Positions 16,472 through 25,409 of a DNA stretch of 41,943 nucleotides are shown here, in pieces. The DNA comes from Planctomycetota bacterium. Lineage in GTDB: Bacteria > Planctomycetota > Planctomycetia > Pirellulales > Pirellulaceae. The notes beneath the pieces are model-generated. The model was not told the DNA's origin and searched no databases. It saw only the letters and a program-made list of their open reading frames with translations. A program made the translations under genes and the position numbers. Within the stretch, counting starts at the first letter, position 1, and each line of letters starts with the position of its first letter. The stretch covers positions 1 through 41,943 of the forward strand of contig JAQCHP010000029.1 in NCBI GenBank assembly GCA_027619595.1, read 5' to 3'.

Positions 16472-16942
16472 GTGGTCTTTGAACTTAATCTTGGAACCGA
16501 CTCGGTGACTCATGCTCACCCTCAGACGCCTTCGTGTGTTGAGTCCGAGACCTCGATTCGAGGCGTGCTAGCACAGCTACAGAGTGAGCAGCGTGGATGC
16601 TGCTTGATTTGTCGGGAAGGTCTGCTCGTAGGTATCTTTACTGAGCGGGACGCGATTCGGCTCATGGCGTCAGGCACGAAAGTGAATCTGGACCAACCGA
16701 TCGAAACCGCAATGACGAAAACTCCCGTGGCGATAACGAACGCCGAATCAGTAGCCTCGGCCATTGCTACGATGTCGCGTCGTGGGTTCCGGCAATTGCC
16801 CGTTGTTGACGATCAGGGCCGTCCGGTAGGCATTGTCAAAGCGGCCGGCATTTTACACTATCTTGTCGAACATTTCCCACATTATGTCTACAACTTACCT
16901 CCGGCTCCCCACCACACGCCCCAGCAGCGGGAAGGTGCTTGA
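16472..16942 (+). CDS. Tandem CBS-domain protein
   Basis: 156 residues with two CBS motifs forming one Bateman module, usually a sensor of AMP, ATP, NAD(H) or SAM. The first repeat includes CCLICREGLLVGIFTERDAIRLMA and the second FRQLPVVDDQGRPVGIVKAAGIL. No other domain is attached, so it probably acts on a partner protein. The start is GTG at 16472 with GAAGGAAATAG upstream. It lies ~95 bases before korA, and a second CBS protein follows korB, which suggests the pair monitors or regulates the ferredoxin oxidoreductase. Ligand and partner are inferred from context only. Confidence 0.88.
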   Translation: MVFELNLGTDSVTHAHPQTPSCVESETSIRGVLAQLQSEQRGCCLICREGLLVGIFTERDAIRLMASGTKVNLDQPIETAMTKTPVAITNAESVASAIATMSRRGFRQLPVVDDQGRPVGIVKAAGILHYLVEHFPHYVYNLPPAPHHTPQQREGA

Positions 16943-17036
16943 GCGAATAACCCGCCGATGAACGATGAGTCGTCGGCAAAATACGATTGCTTTTGATTAA
17001 GTTGTTGCGAATAATCCCTAACTAATCCTCCCCCCC

Positions 17037-18917
17037 ATGAGACCGGTTCGAGTAGCTATGGCAACTTCGACTGAAGGAATTTCAAAGAACAAACAAGTCA
17101 TCAAGCTTGAGGGCGCAACGGTGCGGTTTGCCGGAGACTCCGGCGACGGCATGCAGTTGGCGGGCACTCAGCTGACAAACACGTCGGCCCTCGCGGGCAA
17201 CGACGTGGCGACTTTTCCCGACTTTCCGGCCGAGATTCGTGCACCACGCGGAACTCTAGCGGGGGTCAGCGGGTTTCAGATTCACTTTGCGTCGAGTGAG
17301 ATCTTTACGCCCGGCGATTCGCTCGACGCACTCGTCGCGATGAATCCAGCCGCGTTAAAAACTAATCTCTCCGACTTGCGAGCGGGCGGTATCCTGATCG
17401 TCGACAAGGACTCGTTCGACAAGAAGGGCTTGGAACAAGCAGGTTATGCCAAGAACCCCTTGGACGACGGCAGCCTTGACAGCTACCAGCTCTTCCAAGT
17501 TGAGTTGACCAAGAACACGCGGAACGCGGTAGAAAGCCTCGGCCTAGGCCTGAAGGCCGCCGATCGCTGCCGAAATTTCTATGCGATGGGCCTTGTGTTT
17601 TGGCTCTACGGCCGCAGTCTGGAACCGACACGACGATACGTTCAAACAAAATTCAAAGGCGAAGTCGCTGATGCGAACCTTCGATCACTCGAAGCGGGAC
17701 GAAACTACGGCGAAACCACCGACGCGTTCTACAGCAGTTTCCAGGTCGACCGCGCCGAATTGAAGGCGGGCAAATACCGAAATATTATTGGGAATCAAGC
17801 CTTGGCCTGGGGCGTCGTCGCTGCCGCTAAATTGAGCAAATGCGAATTGTTTTTGGGTTCCTATCCAATTACACCCGCCAGTGATATTTTGCATTATCTC
17901 AGTGAATTTAAGCACCATGGCGTGAAGACATTTCAGGCAGAAGACGAAATCGCTGCGATGACGGCTACGATCGGAGCTGCGTTTGGTGGAGATATGGCTA
18001 TCACCACGTCCAGTGGTCCAGGTATTGCGCTCAAAGGTGAAGCCATCGGATTGGGGGTGATGTTAGAACTCCCCATGCTGGTCATCAACGTCCAGCGTGG
18101 TGGTCCCAGCACGGGCCTTCCAACCAAAACGGAACAATCTGACTTGTTTCAAGCCGTATTTGGCCGCAATGGCGAATGCCCAATGCCGGTGATCGCAGCG
18201 CGCAGTCCGTCCGATTGTTTTAATACTGCGATTGAAGCTTGGCAAATTGCCGTCCGCTATATGACTCCCGTCATGCTACTGTCGGATGGATATATTGCTA
18301 ATGGAGCAGAGCCCTGGGAAATCCCCACAATGTCGGCCCTCCCCGACATCCCCGTCGAACATCCCGGACCTCGGTCAGAAGACGACCCGCCGTTCATGCC
18401 CTATAAACGAGACGAGCGTCTCGCTCGACCCTGGGCGCTCCCCGGCACCGTTGGCCTGACCCACCGGATTGGCGGTCTCGAAAAACAGGACGTGACCGGG
18501 AACATCAGCTACGATCCCGCTAACCATCAGCATATGGTCAATACCCGTGCTCAGAAAGTAAATAACGTCGCCAATGACTATCCCGCCACTCAAATCGAAG
18601 GGGCCGACCAAGGAGAACTCTTGGTGATCAGCTGGGGTGGCACCTACGGGTCCTGCTTGACTGCCGTTCGGCGTATGCAGGCACTAGGTCATTCGGTGTC
18701 GCACATTCATCTGCGATATATCAATCCGCTTCCCAATGACTTGCACGGCATCATGCAACGCTTCCAGCATATTCTCGTACCAGAATTGAACATGGGACAG
18801 TTGCTGACCCTCATCCGCTCAAAGTATGTCATCGACGCGAAAGGTTTTAATAAGGTTCAAGGTCGCCCCTTTGGCGTCGGCGAATTAATGGACAAGATTG
18901 GCGAGTACTTTTCCTAA
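17037..18917 (+). CDS. korA: 2-oxoacid:ferredoxin oxidoreductase, alpha subunit (fused gamma-alpha)
   Basis: Together with korB it oxidatively decarboxylates a 2-oxoacid, most likely 2-oxoglutarate, to acyl-CoA and reduces ferredoxin. The 626-residue protein joins a gamma domain (about 20-210, starting RFAGDSGDGMQLAGTQ) to the alpha/pyrimidine domain (about 240-600, with SYPITPASDILHYLSE, TTSSGPGIALKGEAIGL and INVQRGGPSTGLPTKTEQ). This arrangement is typical of KorA. A pyruvate or branched-chain oxoacid substrate cannot be excluded. Start uncertain: the ATG at 17037 follows a C-run with no Shine-Dalgarno, while an ATG seven codons later (17058) is possible. No ferredoxin-type cluster domain is in the chain. 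Confidence 0.93.
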   Translation: MRPVRVAMATSTEGISKNKQVIKLEGATVRFAGDSGDGMQLAGTQLTNTSALAGNDVATFPDFPAEIRAPRGTLAGVSGFQIHFASSEIFTPGDSLDALVAMNPAALKTNLSDLRAGGILIVDKDSFDKKGLEQAGYAKNPLDDGSLDSYQLFQVELTKNTRNAVESLGLGLKAADRCRNFYAMGLVFWLYGRSLEPTRRYVQTKFKGEVADANLRSLEAGRNYGETTDAFYSSFQVDRAELKAGKYRNIIGNQALAWGVVAAAKLSKCELFLGSYPITPASDILHYLSEFKHHGVKTFQAEDEIAAMTATIGAAFGGDMAITTSSGPGIALKGEAIGLGVMLELPMLVINVQRGGPSTGLPTKTEQSDLFQAVFGRNGECPMPVIAARSPSDCFNTAIEAWQIAVRYMTPVMLLSDGYIANGAEPWEIPTMSALPDIPVEHPGPRSEDDPPFMPYKRDERLARPWALPGTVGLTHRIGGLEKQDVTGNISYDPANHQHMVNTRAQKVNNVANDYPATQIEGADQGELLVISWGGTYGSCLTAVRRMQALGHSVSHIHLRYINPLPNDLHGIMQRFQHILVPELNMGQLLTLIRSKYVIDAKGFNKVQGRPFGVGELMDKIGEYFS

Positions 18918-19020
18918 CTTGAAATCCACGACGTAAATTTTTCGGAAACCGACGATTGTTGGTTTGTTAATCCATCGAACTGTTTCAACAGAAATCCCTC
19001 ACGAGCGAATTTAGCGAATT

Positions 19021-20037
19021 ATGGCTATCGAATTACCAGTGCTAAAACCAAGTGACTTCGCGAGCGACCAAGACGTACGTTGGTGCCCTGGCTGCGGCGA
19101 CTATTCGATCTTAGCGCAAATGAAGAAAGTACTTCCAACTCTGGGCGTACCGCGCGAAAAGATGGTTTTTGTGTCGGGAATTGGCTGCTCAAGCCGATTT
19201 CCCTACTACGTCAACACCTACGGACTCCACAGTATCCATGGTCGGGCACCCGCCATTGCCACCGGCCTCAAGTGCGCTCGACCCGACTTGATGGTGTGGG
19301 TCGTGACCGGGGACGGCGATGGATTGAGCATCGGCGGCAACCACTTGATGCATTGCATCCGGCGGAACCTTGACATCAATATTGTCATGTTCAACAACCG
19401 CATTTATGGTCTAACCAAAGGACAGTACAGTCCCACTTCGCCTTTGGGCAAAGTCACCAAGAGCACTCCCATGGGAGCCATAGATAACCCGTTACATCCG
19501 TTGTCGATCGCGATCGGATGCGAAGCAACCTTTGTGGCTCGGTCGATCGATACCAATATCAAGCATCTCGAAATGACACTCAAACGAGCCGCCGAGCATC
19601 GGGGTACATCGTTTGTCGAAGTCTATCAGAATTGCAATGTCTTCAACGACGGGGCCTTTGAGTATGCCACCGACAAGGCTTCGAAAGCAGATACTGTGAT
19701 CGAGCTTGAACATGGAAAACCGCTCGTCTTCGGCAAGAATCGTGAAAAAGGAATTCGGTTACACGGCATGAACCCGGAAATCGTCGAAATCGGCAAGGGG
19801 GTCAATGAAGACGACTTGTTATTCCACGACGAAAAGGCCGACGAACCCAGTCTCGCGTACCTGCTCAGTCGCATGCGTTACCCAGAATTTCCTGAACCGA
19901 TCGGCGTGTTTCGGGCCGTAGATCGTCCCAGATACGATGAGGAAATGGTCTCGCAAATTGCCAAAGAACGCCAGACTCGAGGTGACGCAGATCTTGACAA
20001 GCTTTTCAATTCCGGTGAAACCTGGACGGTAACATAA
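19021..20037 (+). CDS. korB: 2-oxoacid:ferredoxin oxidoreductase, beta subunit
   Basis: Thiamine-diphosphate and iron-sulfur subunit of the complex with KorA. WCPGCGDYSIL (res. 21-31) and GIGCSS give three conserved cysteines of the 4Fe-4S cluster, with the fourth probably in EVYQNCNVFNDG. The TPP-binding region is GDGDGLSIGGNHLMHCIRRN followed by MFNNRIYGLTKGQYSPT, matching KorB. The 338-residue length is usual. It lies 103 bases after korA. Its stop TAA shares a base with the next ATG (TAATG), so the following CBS protein is translationally coupled. Ferredoxin partners are not in this window. Confidence 0.95.
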   Translation: MAIELPVLKPSDFASDQDVRWCPGCGDYSILAQMKKVLPTLGVPREKMVFVSGIGCSSRFPYYVNTYGLHSIHGRAPAIATGLKCARPDLMVWVVTGDGDGLSIGGNHLMHCIRRNLDINIVMFNNRIYGLTKGQYSPTSPLGKVTKSTPMGAIDNPLHPLSIAIGCEATFVARSIDTNIKHLEMTLKRAAEHRGTSFVEVYQNCNVFNDGAFEYATDKASKADTVIELEHGKPLVFGKNREKGIRLHGMNPEIVEIGKGVNEDDLLFHDEKADEPSLAYLLSRMRYPEFPEPIGVFRAVDRPRYDEEMVSQIAKERQTRGDADLDKLFNSGETWTVT

Positions 20038-20561
20038 TGGAATGCCCGTTTTGCGCACACGCAAACATCGAAGGAGCGGACGAGTGTCAACAATGCGGTC
20101 AACCGCTTGGTGACATGCATTTGTCCGCGCCACGCACGTTCGTCGAACGTGGGTTGCTGACCGACCGCGTTAGTGAACTCAATCCGCGGAAGTTGTTCGC
20201 AGTCGGGCATCGAACCACCGTACAACAGGTGCTTCAGTTGCTCGTCGAAAAACGAATTGGCTGTGTCACGGTTGTCGATGATGATCAGAAGACGATCGGG
20301 ATCTTTAGCGAACGGGACTGCGTGGTTCGGCTCGGCCCAACATTTTGCGATCATCTATCACGCCCCATCTCCGAGTTCATGACAACCGATCCACAGACGC
20401 TGCCCGCAGATGCAAAGGTTGCCTTCGCACTGCAAAGAATGGACGTGGGTGGCTATCGGCATATCCCTTTGGTCGCTAGTAACGGTGCTGTCACGGAAAT
20501 TGTCTCGGTGCGTGATATCTTACAGTACCTGACTGACCGTATGCCGATGTCGCCGAGCTAA
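20037..20561 (+). CDS. Zinc-ribbon plus CBS-domain protein coupled to korB
   Basis: 174 residues. The N-terminus is a short zinc ribbon (C3, C6, C17, C20 in two CxxC pairs). A linker and a CBS pair follow: first repeat IGCVTVVDDDQKTIGIFSERD, second YRHIPLVASNGAVTEIVSVRD. The ribbon may bind metal, a partner or RNA; the CBS pair may bind adenine nucleotides. The one-base overlap with korB and the separate CBS gene before korA suggest a nucleotide-responsive control of the ferredoxin oxidoreductase, which is an inference. Convergent with the next gene 26 bases away. Confidence 0.88.
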   Translation: MECPFCAHANIEGADECQQCGQPLGDMHLSAPRTFVERGLLTDRVSELNPRKLFAVGHRTTVQQVLQLLVEKRIGCVTVVDDDQKTIGIFSERDCVVRLGPTFCDHLSRPISEFMTTDPQTLPADAKVAFALQRMDVGGYRHIPLVASNGAVTEIVSVRDILQYLTDRMPMSPS

Positions 20562-20587
20562 TACGCTTCTACGGCGGCGCATCGACT

Positions 20588-20965
20588 CTATCTAGCCGGC
20601 ACCTGCATCAGCACTGCTAGATAAATCGCGAACGGCACCAGACTACTTACTACCGCCGCGGCAACCATCCCTTGTGGCGGCGAATGCCGACGCAGTCTCT
20701 GAACGAGAATACTAAGCACGAGCGAAATCAGACCGCAGAGCAGGCTCGCCAATAAGATCAACTGCGCCAAAATCAGGATGCGTTCGCTGCGGACACCAAA
20801 CGCCAACAGTGTCCCCATAACAATCAGTCCGAGGTTGCCGGTCAGCGTAAATATGCAACTGACGAGCCAGGCTACGGTAATCGCTTCGACCGAAGGCGAT
20901 TCCTCAGGAAGGCTATCTTGGAGTTGCTTGTCGTTACGGAATTTCTTGCGTAATTTCTTGGACAT
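20588..20965 (-). CDS. Small membrane protein (125 aa), unknown function
   Basis: From the ATG at 20965 the protein starts with a very basic stretch (MSKKLRKKFRNDK), then an acidic linker, then three or four hydrophobic segments: AITVAWLVSCIFTLTGNLGL, IVMGTLLAFGV, ILAQLILLASLLCGLISLVL, and AAAVVSSLVPFAIYLAVLM. A longer frame begins at 21046, but the basic start with GGAG upstream is preferred. No family is recognised. It is divergent from asnS and convergent with the CBS gene, so it is probably monocistronic. Confidence 0.65.
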   Translation of the reverse strand: MSKKLRKKFRNDKQLQDSLPEESPSVEAITVAWLVSCIFTLTGNLGLIVMGTLLAFGVRSERILILAQLILLASLLCGLISLVLSILVQRLRRHSPPQGMVAAAVVSSLVPFAIYLAVLMQVPAR

Positions 20966-21209
20966 CGACCGACATTCTCCGGGCGTGGCAAAAGGGTACA
21001 TCCCTTTCCGCAAGAAATCGACCACTCCATTGGGTGTTTCCTTCACGTGGTGTTAGTGTAGCGAACCGCGACGGAAGTAGGCATGGAGCGGACCTCGGTC
21101 CCCAACCGGAGGCCGATCCCACGTTGCCAAAAAGTGAATCATGGTCCACAATTGCGCCCGGTCTGGCGTGCCAAAAAAAATTGCAAGAAACTCAATGGAC
21201 TTGTCGCTC

Positions 21210-22604
21210 ATGGCTGAAGTGCTGTTAGTTGTTGATGCCCGCTGCCCCACGAAAATTGGCACGCAAGCCCTCGTAGGGGGCTGGGTACGAACGCGACGTG
21301 ATTCTAAGGGCGGATTTAGCTTCCTGGAACTCAACGATGGTTCCTCCCAGGGGAGCCTGCAGATCGTGTGTGACAGCACACTGCCGAACTATATCGATGA
21401 AATCCAAAAGTTGAGCGCTGGCTGCAGTGTCCGCTGCCGAGGCGAAATCAAGGCTTCGGCCGGGCAAGGACAGGCTACCGAACTGCATGCCAGCGATGTC
21501 ACGGTACTGGGTTGGGCCGACCCCTTGGAATATCCCCTCCAGAAGAAGCGGCACTCGTTTGAAAAACTGAGGGAATGGGCGCATCTACGCCCCCGCACGA
21601 ATTCGTTTAGCGCAGTGACTCGGGTCCGCAATTGTATCAGTCGCTCGATCCATCAATTTTTTCAGGAACGAAAGTTCCTCTATATCCAAACCCCGATTAT
21701 CACTTCCAGCGATTGTGAAGGGGCTGGAGAAATGTTTAAAGTGACCACGCTGGACCTGGAAAAACTGTCCAAATCAGGCCGGCCGGTCGATTATTCGCAA
21801 GACTTTTTCGAGCGCCCGGCATTCCTTACCGTGAGTGGTCAGCTCGAAGGGGAAACTTTTGCCTGCGGTATGGGTCGCATCTACACCTTTGGTCCTACGT
21901 TTCGTGCAGAAAATTCGAACACGTCCCGGCACTTGGCCGAATTCTGGATGGTCGAGCCGGAAATGGCATTTTTCGAACTGACAGATAATATGGACTTGGC
22001 AGAGGCATTTCTCAAACGAATTTCGCTCGACGTGCTCCAAAACTGCCTCGAGGACTTGGAGTTTTTTGTCGAACGGATCGACAAAGAAGTCATTCAATCG
22101 TTGCACAAGTTGGTGAACGATGATTTTGTCCGCATGAGTTACACCGAAGCAATCCAGGTTCTAGAAACAAGTGGCCACACTTTCGAGTATCCGATCGCTT
22201 GGGGCTCGGACTTACAATCCGAACACGAAAGATACCTGACGGAAGTACATTGTCATGCACCGGTGATCCTATACAACTATCCCCGATCGATTAAACCGTT
22301 CTACATGCACGTCAATGACGACGAGAAGACTGTGCGTGCCATGGATGTGCTGGTCCCCCGCGTAGGCGAGATTATTGGCGGGAGCCAACGAGAGGCACGC
22401 TTGGACGTGCTCGAACAGCGGATGCGAGAGCAGCGTCTTGATCCTCAAGCGTATTGGTGGTACCTCGACCTGAGGCGTTACGGTACGGTACCCCATTCTG
22501 GATTTGGACTCGGGCTCGAACGTGCCGTGCAGTTTGTGTCGGGCATGGCGAATATTCGGGACGTGATCCCCTTCCCGCGAACCCCAGGAAACGCTGAGTT
22601 TTAG
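21210..22604 (+). CDS. asnS: Asparaginyl-tRNA synthetase
   Basis: Class IIb synthetase charging tRNA-Asn. The OB-fold anticodon domain begins [23 protein letters not shown]. The catalytic domain has class II motif 2 [21 protein letters not shown] and motif 3 [15 protein letters not shown], ending [13 protein letters not shown], nearly as in E. coli AsnS. I chose the ATG at 21210 because it gives 464 residues and places GWV 23 residues in, as in E. coli; in-frame ATGs at 21141 and 21195 are alternatives. The 244-base divergent spacer shows no T-box. Confidence 0.97.
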   Translation: MAEVLLVVDARCPTKIGTQALVGGWVRTRRDSKGGFSFLELNDGSSQGSLQIVCDSTLPNYIDEIQKLSAGCSVRCRGEIKASAGQGQATELHASDVTVLGWADPLEYPLQKKRHSFEKLREWAHLRPRTNSFSAVTRVRNCISRSIHQFFQERKFLYIQTPIITSSDCEGAGEMFKVTTLDLEKLSKSGRPVDYSQDFFERPAFLTVSGQLEGETFACGMGRIYTFGPTFRAENSNTSRHLAEFWMVEPEMAFFELTDNMDLAEAFLKRISLDVLQNCLEDLEFFVERIDKEVIQSLHKLVNDDFVRMSYTEAIQVLETSGHTFEYPIAWGSDLQSEHERYLTEVHCHAPVILYNYPRSIKPFYMHVNDDEKTVRAMDVLVPRVGEIIGGSQREARLDVLEQRMREQRLDPQAYWWYLDLRRYGTVPHSGFGLGLERAVQFVSGMANIRDVIPFPRTPGNAEF

Positions 22605-22660
22605 CATCGTGTCGTAGTCAATCAAGAGACCTTAGAATTTGAAAAGAAGAGCCTGCCGAT

Positions 22661-23404
22661 ATGAATGCACCAGTCGATTTGGCGACGTTGAGAGTCTTGG
22701 TGACAGGCGGTGGAACGGGAATGGGATTGGCCATCGCACAGGCAATGGCGGCCGATGGCTCACACGTTGTGATCGCCGGACGGCGTGGCGACGTGCTGCA
22801 AGAAGCGGCTGAGTCATGGACTGGGAAAGTCCCGCTGCGATATCAAACGGTGGACGTCTCGGACCGCGTGAGTGTCCACTTTCTGGTCGACTGGACATTG
22901 GCTACCTTGGGCGGTCTTGACGTCCTTGTCAACGCGGCTGGCGTAAATGTTCCCAATCGCAGCATGGCTACCACGCGTCCCGCAGAATGGGACCAACTCA
23001 TGGCAATCAATGCGACGGGAGCCTTCAACTGTATCTATGCCGTCCTGCCGCATTTTCGAACACAACAAAATGGTTTGATCTTCAACATTTCTTCGACTGC
23101 CGGGAAGCGAGCATCCGAGGTGGGAGGTATCGCGTATTCGGCCAGCAAGTTTGCTATGACCGGGTTAGGTACCGCCGTTTCATTGGAGGAATCGCAGCAC
23201 GGAATTCGCGTCACGAATATTTACCCGGGCGAGGTAGACACTCCACTGCTCCGCTTCCGACCGGCACCCGTCGATGCCGCCCACCGGGCTCGAATGTTGC
23301 AACCCGATGATGTGGGAATGTTGGTGGCTGCCCTAGCACGCCTTCCGCCACACGTCCACGTACCCGAGATGGTGATCAAGCCGATTACCCAACCGTACGC
23401 GTGA
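22661..23404 (+). CDS. Short-chain dehydrogenase/reductase
   Basis: 247-residue classical SDR. The cofactor motif is TGGGTGMGLAIAQ near residue 15, with NAAGVN in the middle, the catalytic Ser in NISSTAGK and the Tyr/Lys pair in YSASKFAMTG. IYPGEVDTPLL follows, as in many SDRs. The AGRR after the second strand suggests NADP(H) preference. Substrate is unknown. It follows asnS by 56 bases on the same strand and AAGAAGAG precedes the ATG; co-transcription is possible but not required. Confidence 0.9.
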   Translation: MNAPVDLATLRVLVTGGGTGMGLAIAQAMAADGSHVVIAGRRGDVLQEAAESWTGKVPLRYQTVDVSDRVSVHFLVDWTLATLGGLDVLVNAAGVNVPNRSMATTRPAEWDQLMAINATGAFNCIYAVLPHFRTQQNGLIFNISSTAGKRASEVGGIAYSASKFAMTGLGTAVSLEESQHGIRVTNIYPGEVDTPLLRFRPAPVDAAHRARMLQPDDVGMLVAALARLPPHVHVPEMVIKPITQPYA

Positions 23405-23571
23405 CCGATCGCGACGGGCCTGTCGCCAACAAGTAGATAACGACAAACAGATAGCAATAAGTAGATATTGACGCACCCCGGTAAGCAAGGGATGGCCAGC
23501 AAGCCAGTGATTGCAGTAATATGTGGGGGCGGCTCGAAGTCGGTTGAACGGGAATAATTCGGGAGAAACCG

Positions 23572-24432
23572 GTGAAACACAAACAGCGAATATTCGGCGA
23601 CTCAAACGCCGGTTCGCTCGATACCGTTGCCGACATCCCCACTCCGGAAAACGTATCTTTTCGATATGAACTTGCGGGGCCGTTTCGGCGGTTGCCGGCA
23701 TTCCTGATCGATTTCCTCTTGCGAATTTCGATCGTTCTTTTGGGTTTTTTCTTCGCTACAATTACTGGCTGGGTGTCGGCTGATTTTGCAATGACCACAG
23801 TAACTCCGCTGGTTTTGCTGCTCTGGTTTGCCTTGGAATGGTTCTATGGCGCTATCTTGGAGAGTCTATGGAACGGTCAAACTATAGGGAAACGGATCAT
23901 GCGTCTCCGAGTCGTTTCCGTGGATGGGCGACCGATCGACGGCATGCAGGCAACTCTCAGAAATCTATTGCGGTACTTGGACCTGATGCCATTCGTGCCG
24001 CTGGCAAATGAATCAGGTTCAATCATTGCCGTTCACACGTTTGGCCTCGGACTCATCGCGACAAGTCTGTCGCCACGATTTCAGCGAATTGGTGACCTCG
24101 TCGCGGGGACGATGGTCGTGGCGGAATCGACGGGGGCATTGCGTCGATTTGCGCTGAACACGGACGAGAGAATGCTAGAAGTAGCCCGCGCGCTGCCAAC
24201 GTCTCTTTCGGCATCGCCAGCCGAGGCCAAAGCGATACTTGCCTACTGTGAGCGACATCAGGGTATCAGTCCCAGCCAGCGAGATGAACTATTGAGTCCT
24301 TTAGCGCGCAATTGGCGTCAACGTTTTTCACTTCCATTGGATACCGATAGTGTCTTGTTGGTCCATGCCATGTATTACCGCCTGTTTATCTCTGATCACG
24401 TGGAACCCGCCAAGACAGAAAGTGTAACCTAG
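23572..24432 (+). CDS. RDD-family membrane protein, first gene of a MoxR/DUF58 operon
   Basis: 286 residues. An N-terminal soluble stretch leads to the RDD domain: FRRLPAFLIDFLLRISIVLLG (with the R and first D), a second membrane helix, and GQTIGKRIMRLRVVSVDGRPI, the typical inter-helix segment. A further hydrophobic segment and QRIGDLVAGTMVV (final D) follow. A soluble C-terminal region (~90 residues) is attached. The start is GTG at 23572 with GGGAG seven bases upstream. Its stop overlaps the GTG of the next gene by one base. RDD proteins are membrane proteins of mostly unknown role; here it opens a seven-gene cluster. Confidence 0.87.
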   Translation: MKHKQRIFGDSNAGSLDTVADIPTPENVSFRYELAGPFRRLPAFLIDFLLRISIVLLGFFFATITGWVSADFAMTTVTPLVLLLWFALEWFYGAILESLWNGQTIGKRIMRLRVVSVDGRPIDGMQATLRNLLRYLDLMPFVPLANESGSIIAVHTFGLGLIATSLSPRFQRIGDLVAGTMVVAESTGALRRFALNTDERMLEVARALPTSLSASPAEAKAILAYCERHQGISPSQRDELLSPLARNWRQRFSLPLDTDSVLLVHAMYYRLFISDHVEPAKTESVT

Positions 24433-25409
24433 TGGCTAAGGCCTCCCGAATTCTGGAACGGCGTCAGCAGGACTGGTCGGAGTTAGCCAGTCTGTGCGAT
24501 TCATTGGAGTCACGTCAGTCGTCGGTAAAGGCACACCAGCGGACTCGTTTCGCATTACTCTATCGAGGTGCTTGTGCCGATTTGGCGCTGGCAGACCGCC
24601 ATCAGATACCACCGCGGACCGTATCGTACTTGCATCAATTGGTAAGCCGAGCGCACAATCAGTTGTATCGCAGTCGTAGGTTCGCCTACCGAGAATGGAT
24701 TCAAAAACTATTGCACGACGTTCCATTCCGGGTTGTGCACGACCGTTGCGTTTGGATATCCTTTGCTCTATTTTGGGGCCTCTTTCTTCTGTCGGGTTAT
24801 TTCGCCTGGAACGAGACGATTTGGCCTGGTTTTGCGCAGTCCATTTTGACGGACGCCATGATTGACCAGATTGAGGAGAGCTTTTCATCTCCTATTTCTG
24901 CGGATCGCGCCATGGCGAACCCCTTCATGGCATCTTTTTATTTCAAGCACAATACCGGAATCGGCCTACAGTGTTTCGTTGGCGGGGCGCTCATACTGCC
25001 AGGTCTGACGATTGAAGCCTCGAACGCCGTTCAGCTTGGTACGATATTTGGCCATATGTTACGTCCCGATGTGGCCGCCCGCAACAATTTTGTCACGTTT
25101 GTAACAGCTCACGGACCGTTTGAACTCACGGCGATCGTCGTTGCCGCGGGGGCCGGGTTGAGAATGGGATGGGGATGGATCGCCAGTCAAGGCATGCAGC
25201 GACTGGCTTCATTGCGTGCTACGGCAGTTCAGTCGATGCCGATCATGGGATCGGCCATCGTAATGTTTTTTTTAGCTGGCATGATAGAATCCTTTGTCTC
25301 AGGCTCCGCGCTCCCCTACAGATTTAAGCTGGCAATCGCTTGTCTCTCCGGACTCCTGCTGGTGATCTACTTTTTCGTATTGGGCAGGTACAAGAGGGTT
25401 ATCGCTTGA
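24432..25409 (+). CDS. SpoIIM/DUF95-type integral membrane protein
   Basis: 325 residues from GTG at 24432. A soluble N-terminal part has paired helices (LERRQQDWSELASLCDSLE and HQLVSRAHNQLYRSRR). Several membrane segments follow, including CVWISFALFWGLFLLSGYFAW and a block with ASFYFKHNTGIGLQCFVGGALIL, and TAHGPFELTAIVVAAGAGLRMG, which is the family hallmark (HGxxE). SpoIIM is needed for engulfment in Bacillus, but members in non-spore-formers sit in MoxR/DUF58 clusters as here. Stop/start overlaps on both sides. A sporulation role is not implied. Confidence 0.88.
   Translation: MAKASRILERRQQDWSELASLCDSLESRQSSVKAHQRTRFALLYRGACADLALADRHQIPPRTVSYLHQLVSRAHNQLYRSRRFAYREWIQKLLHDVPFRVVHDRCVWISFALFWGLFLLSGYFAWNETIWPGFAQSILTDAMIDQIEESFSSPISADRAMANPFMASFYFKHNTGIGLQCFVGGALILPGLTIEASNAVQLGTIFGHMLRPDVAARNNFVTFVTAHGPFELTAIVVAAGAGLRMGWGWIASQGMQRLASLRATAVQSMPIMGSAIVMFFLAGMIESFVSGSALPYRFKLAIACLSGLLLVIYFFVLGRYKRVIA

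Noticed and set aside
20966-21209. T-box leader before asnS
   Set aside because: No T-box core sequence (TGGNACCGCG-like) and no terminator/antiterminator pair is visible.
23405-23571. Repeat AAGTAGATA (23431 and 23459) as an operator before the RDD gene
   Set aside because: Nine AT-rich bases repeated once in direct orientation can easily occur by chance.
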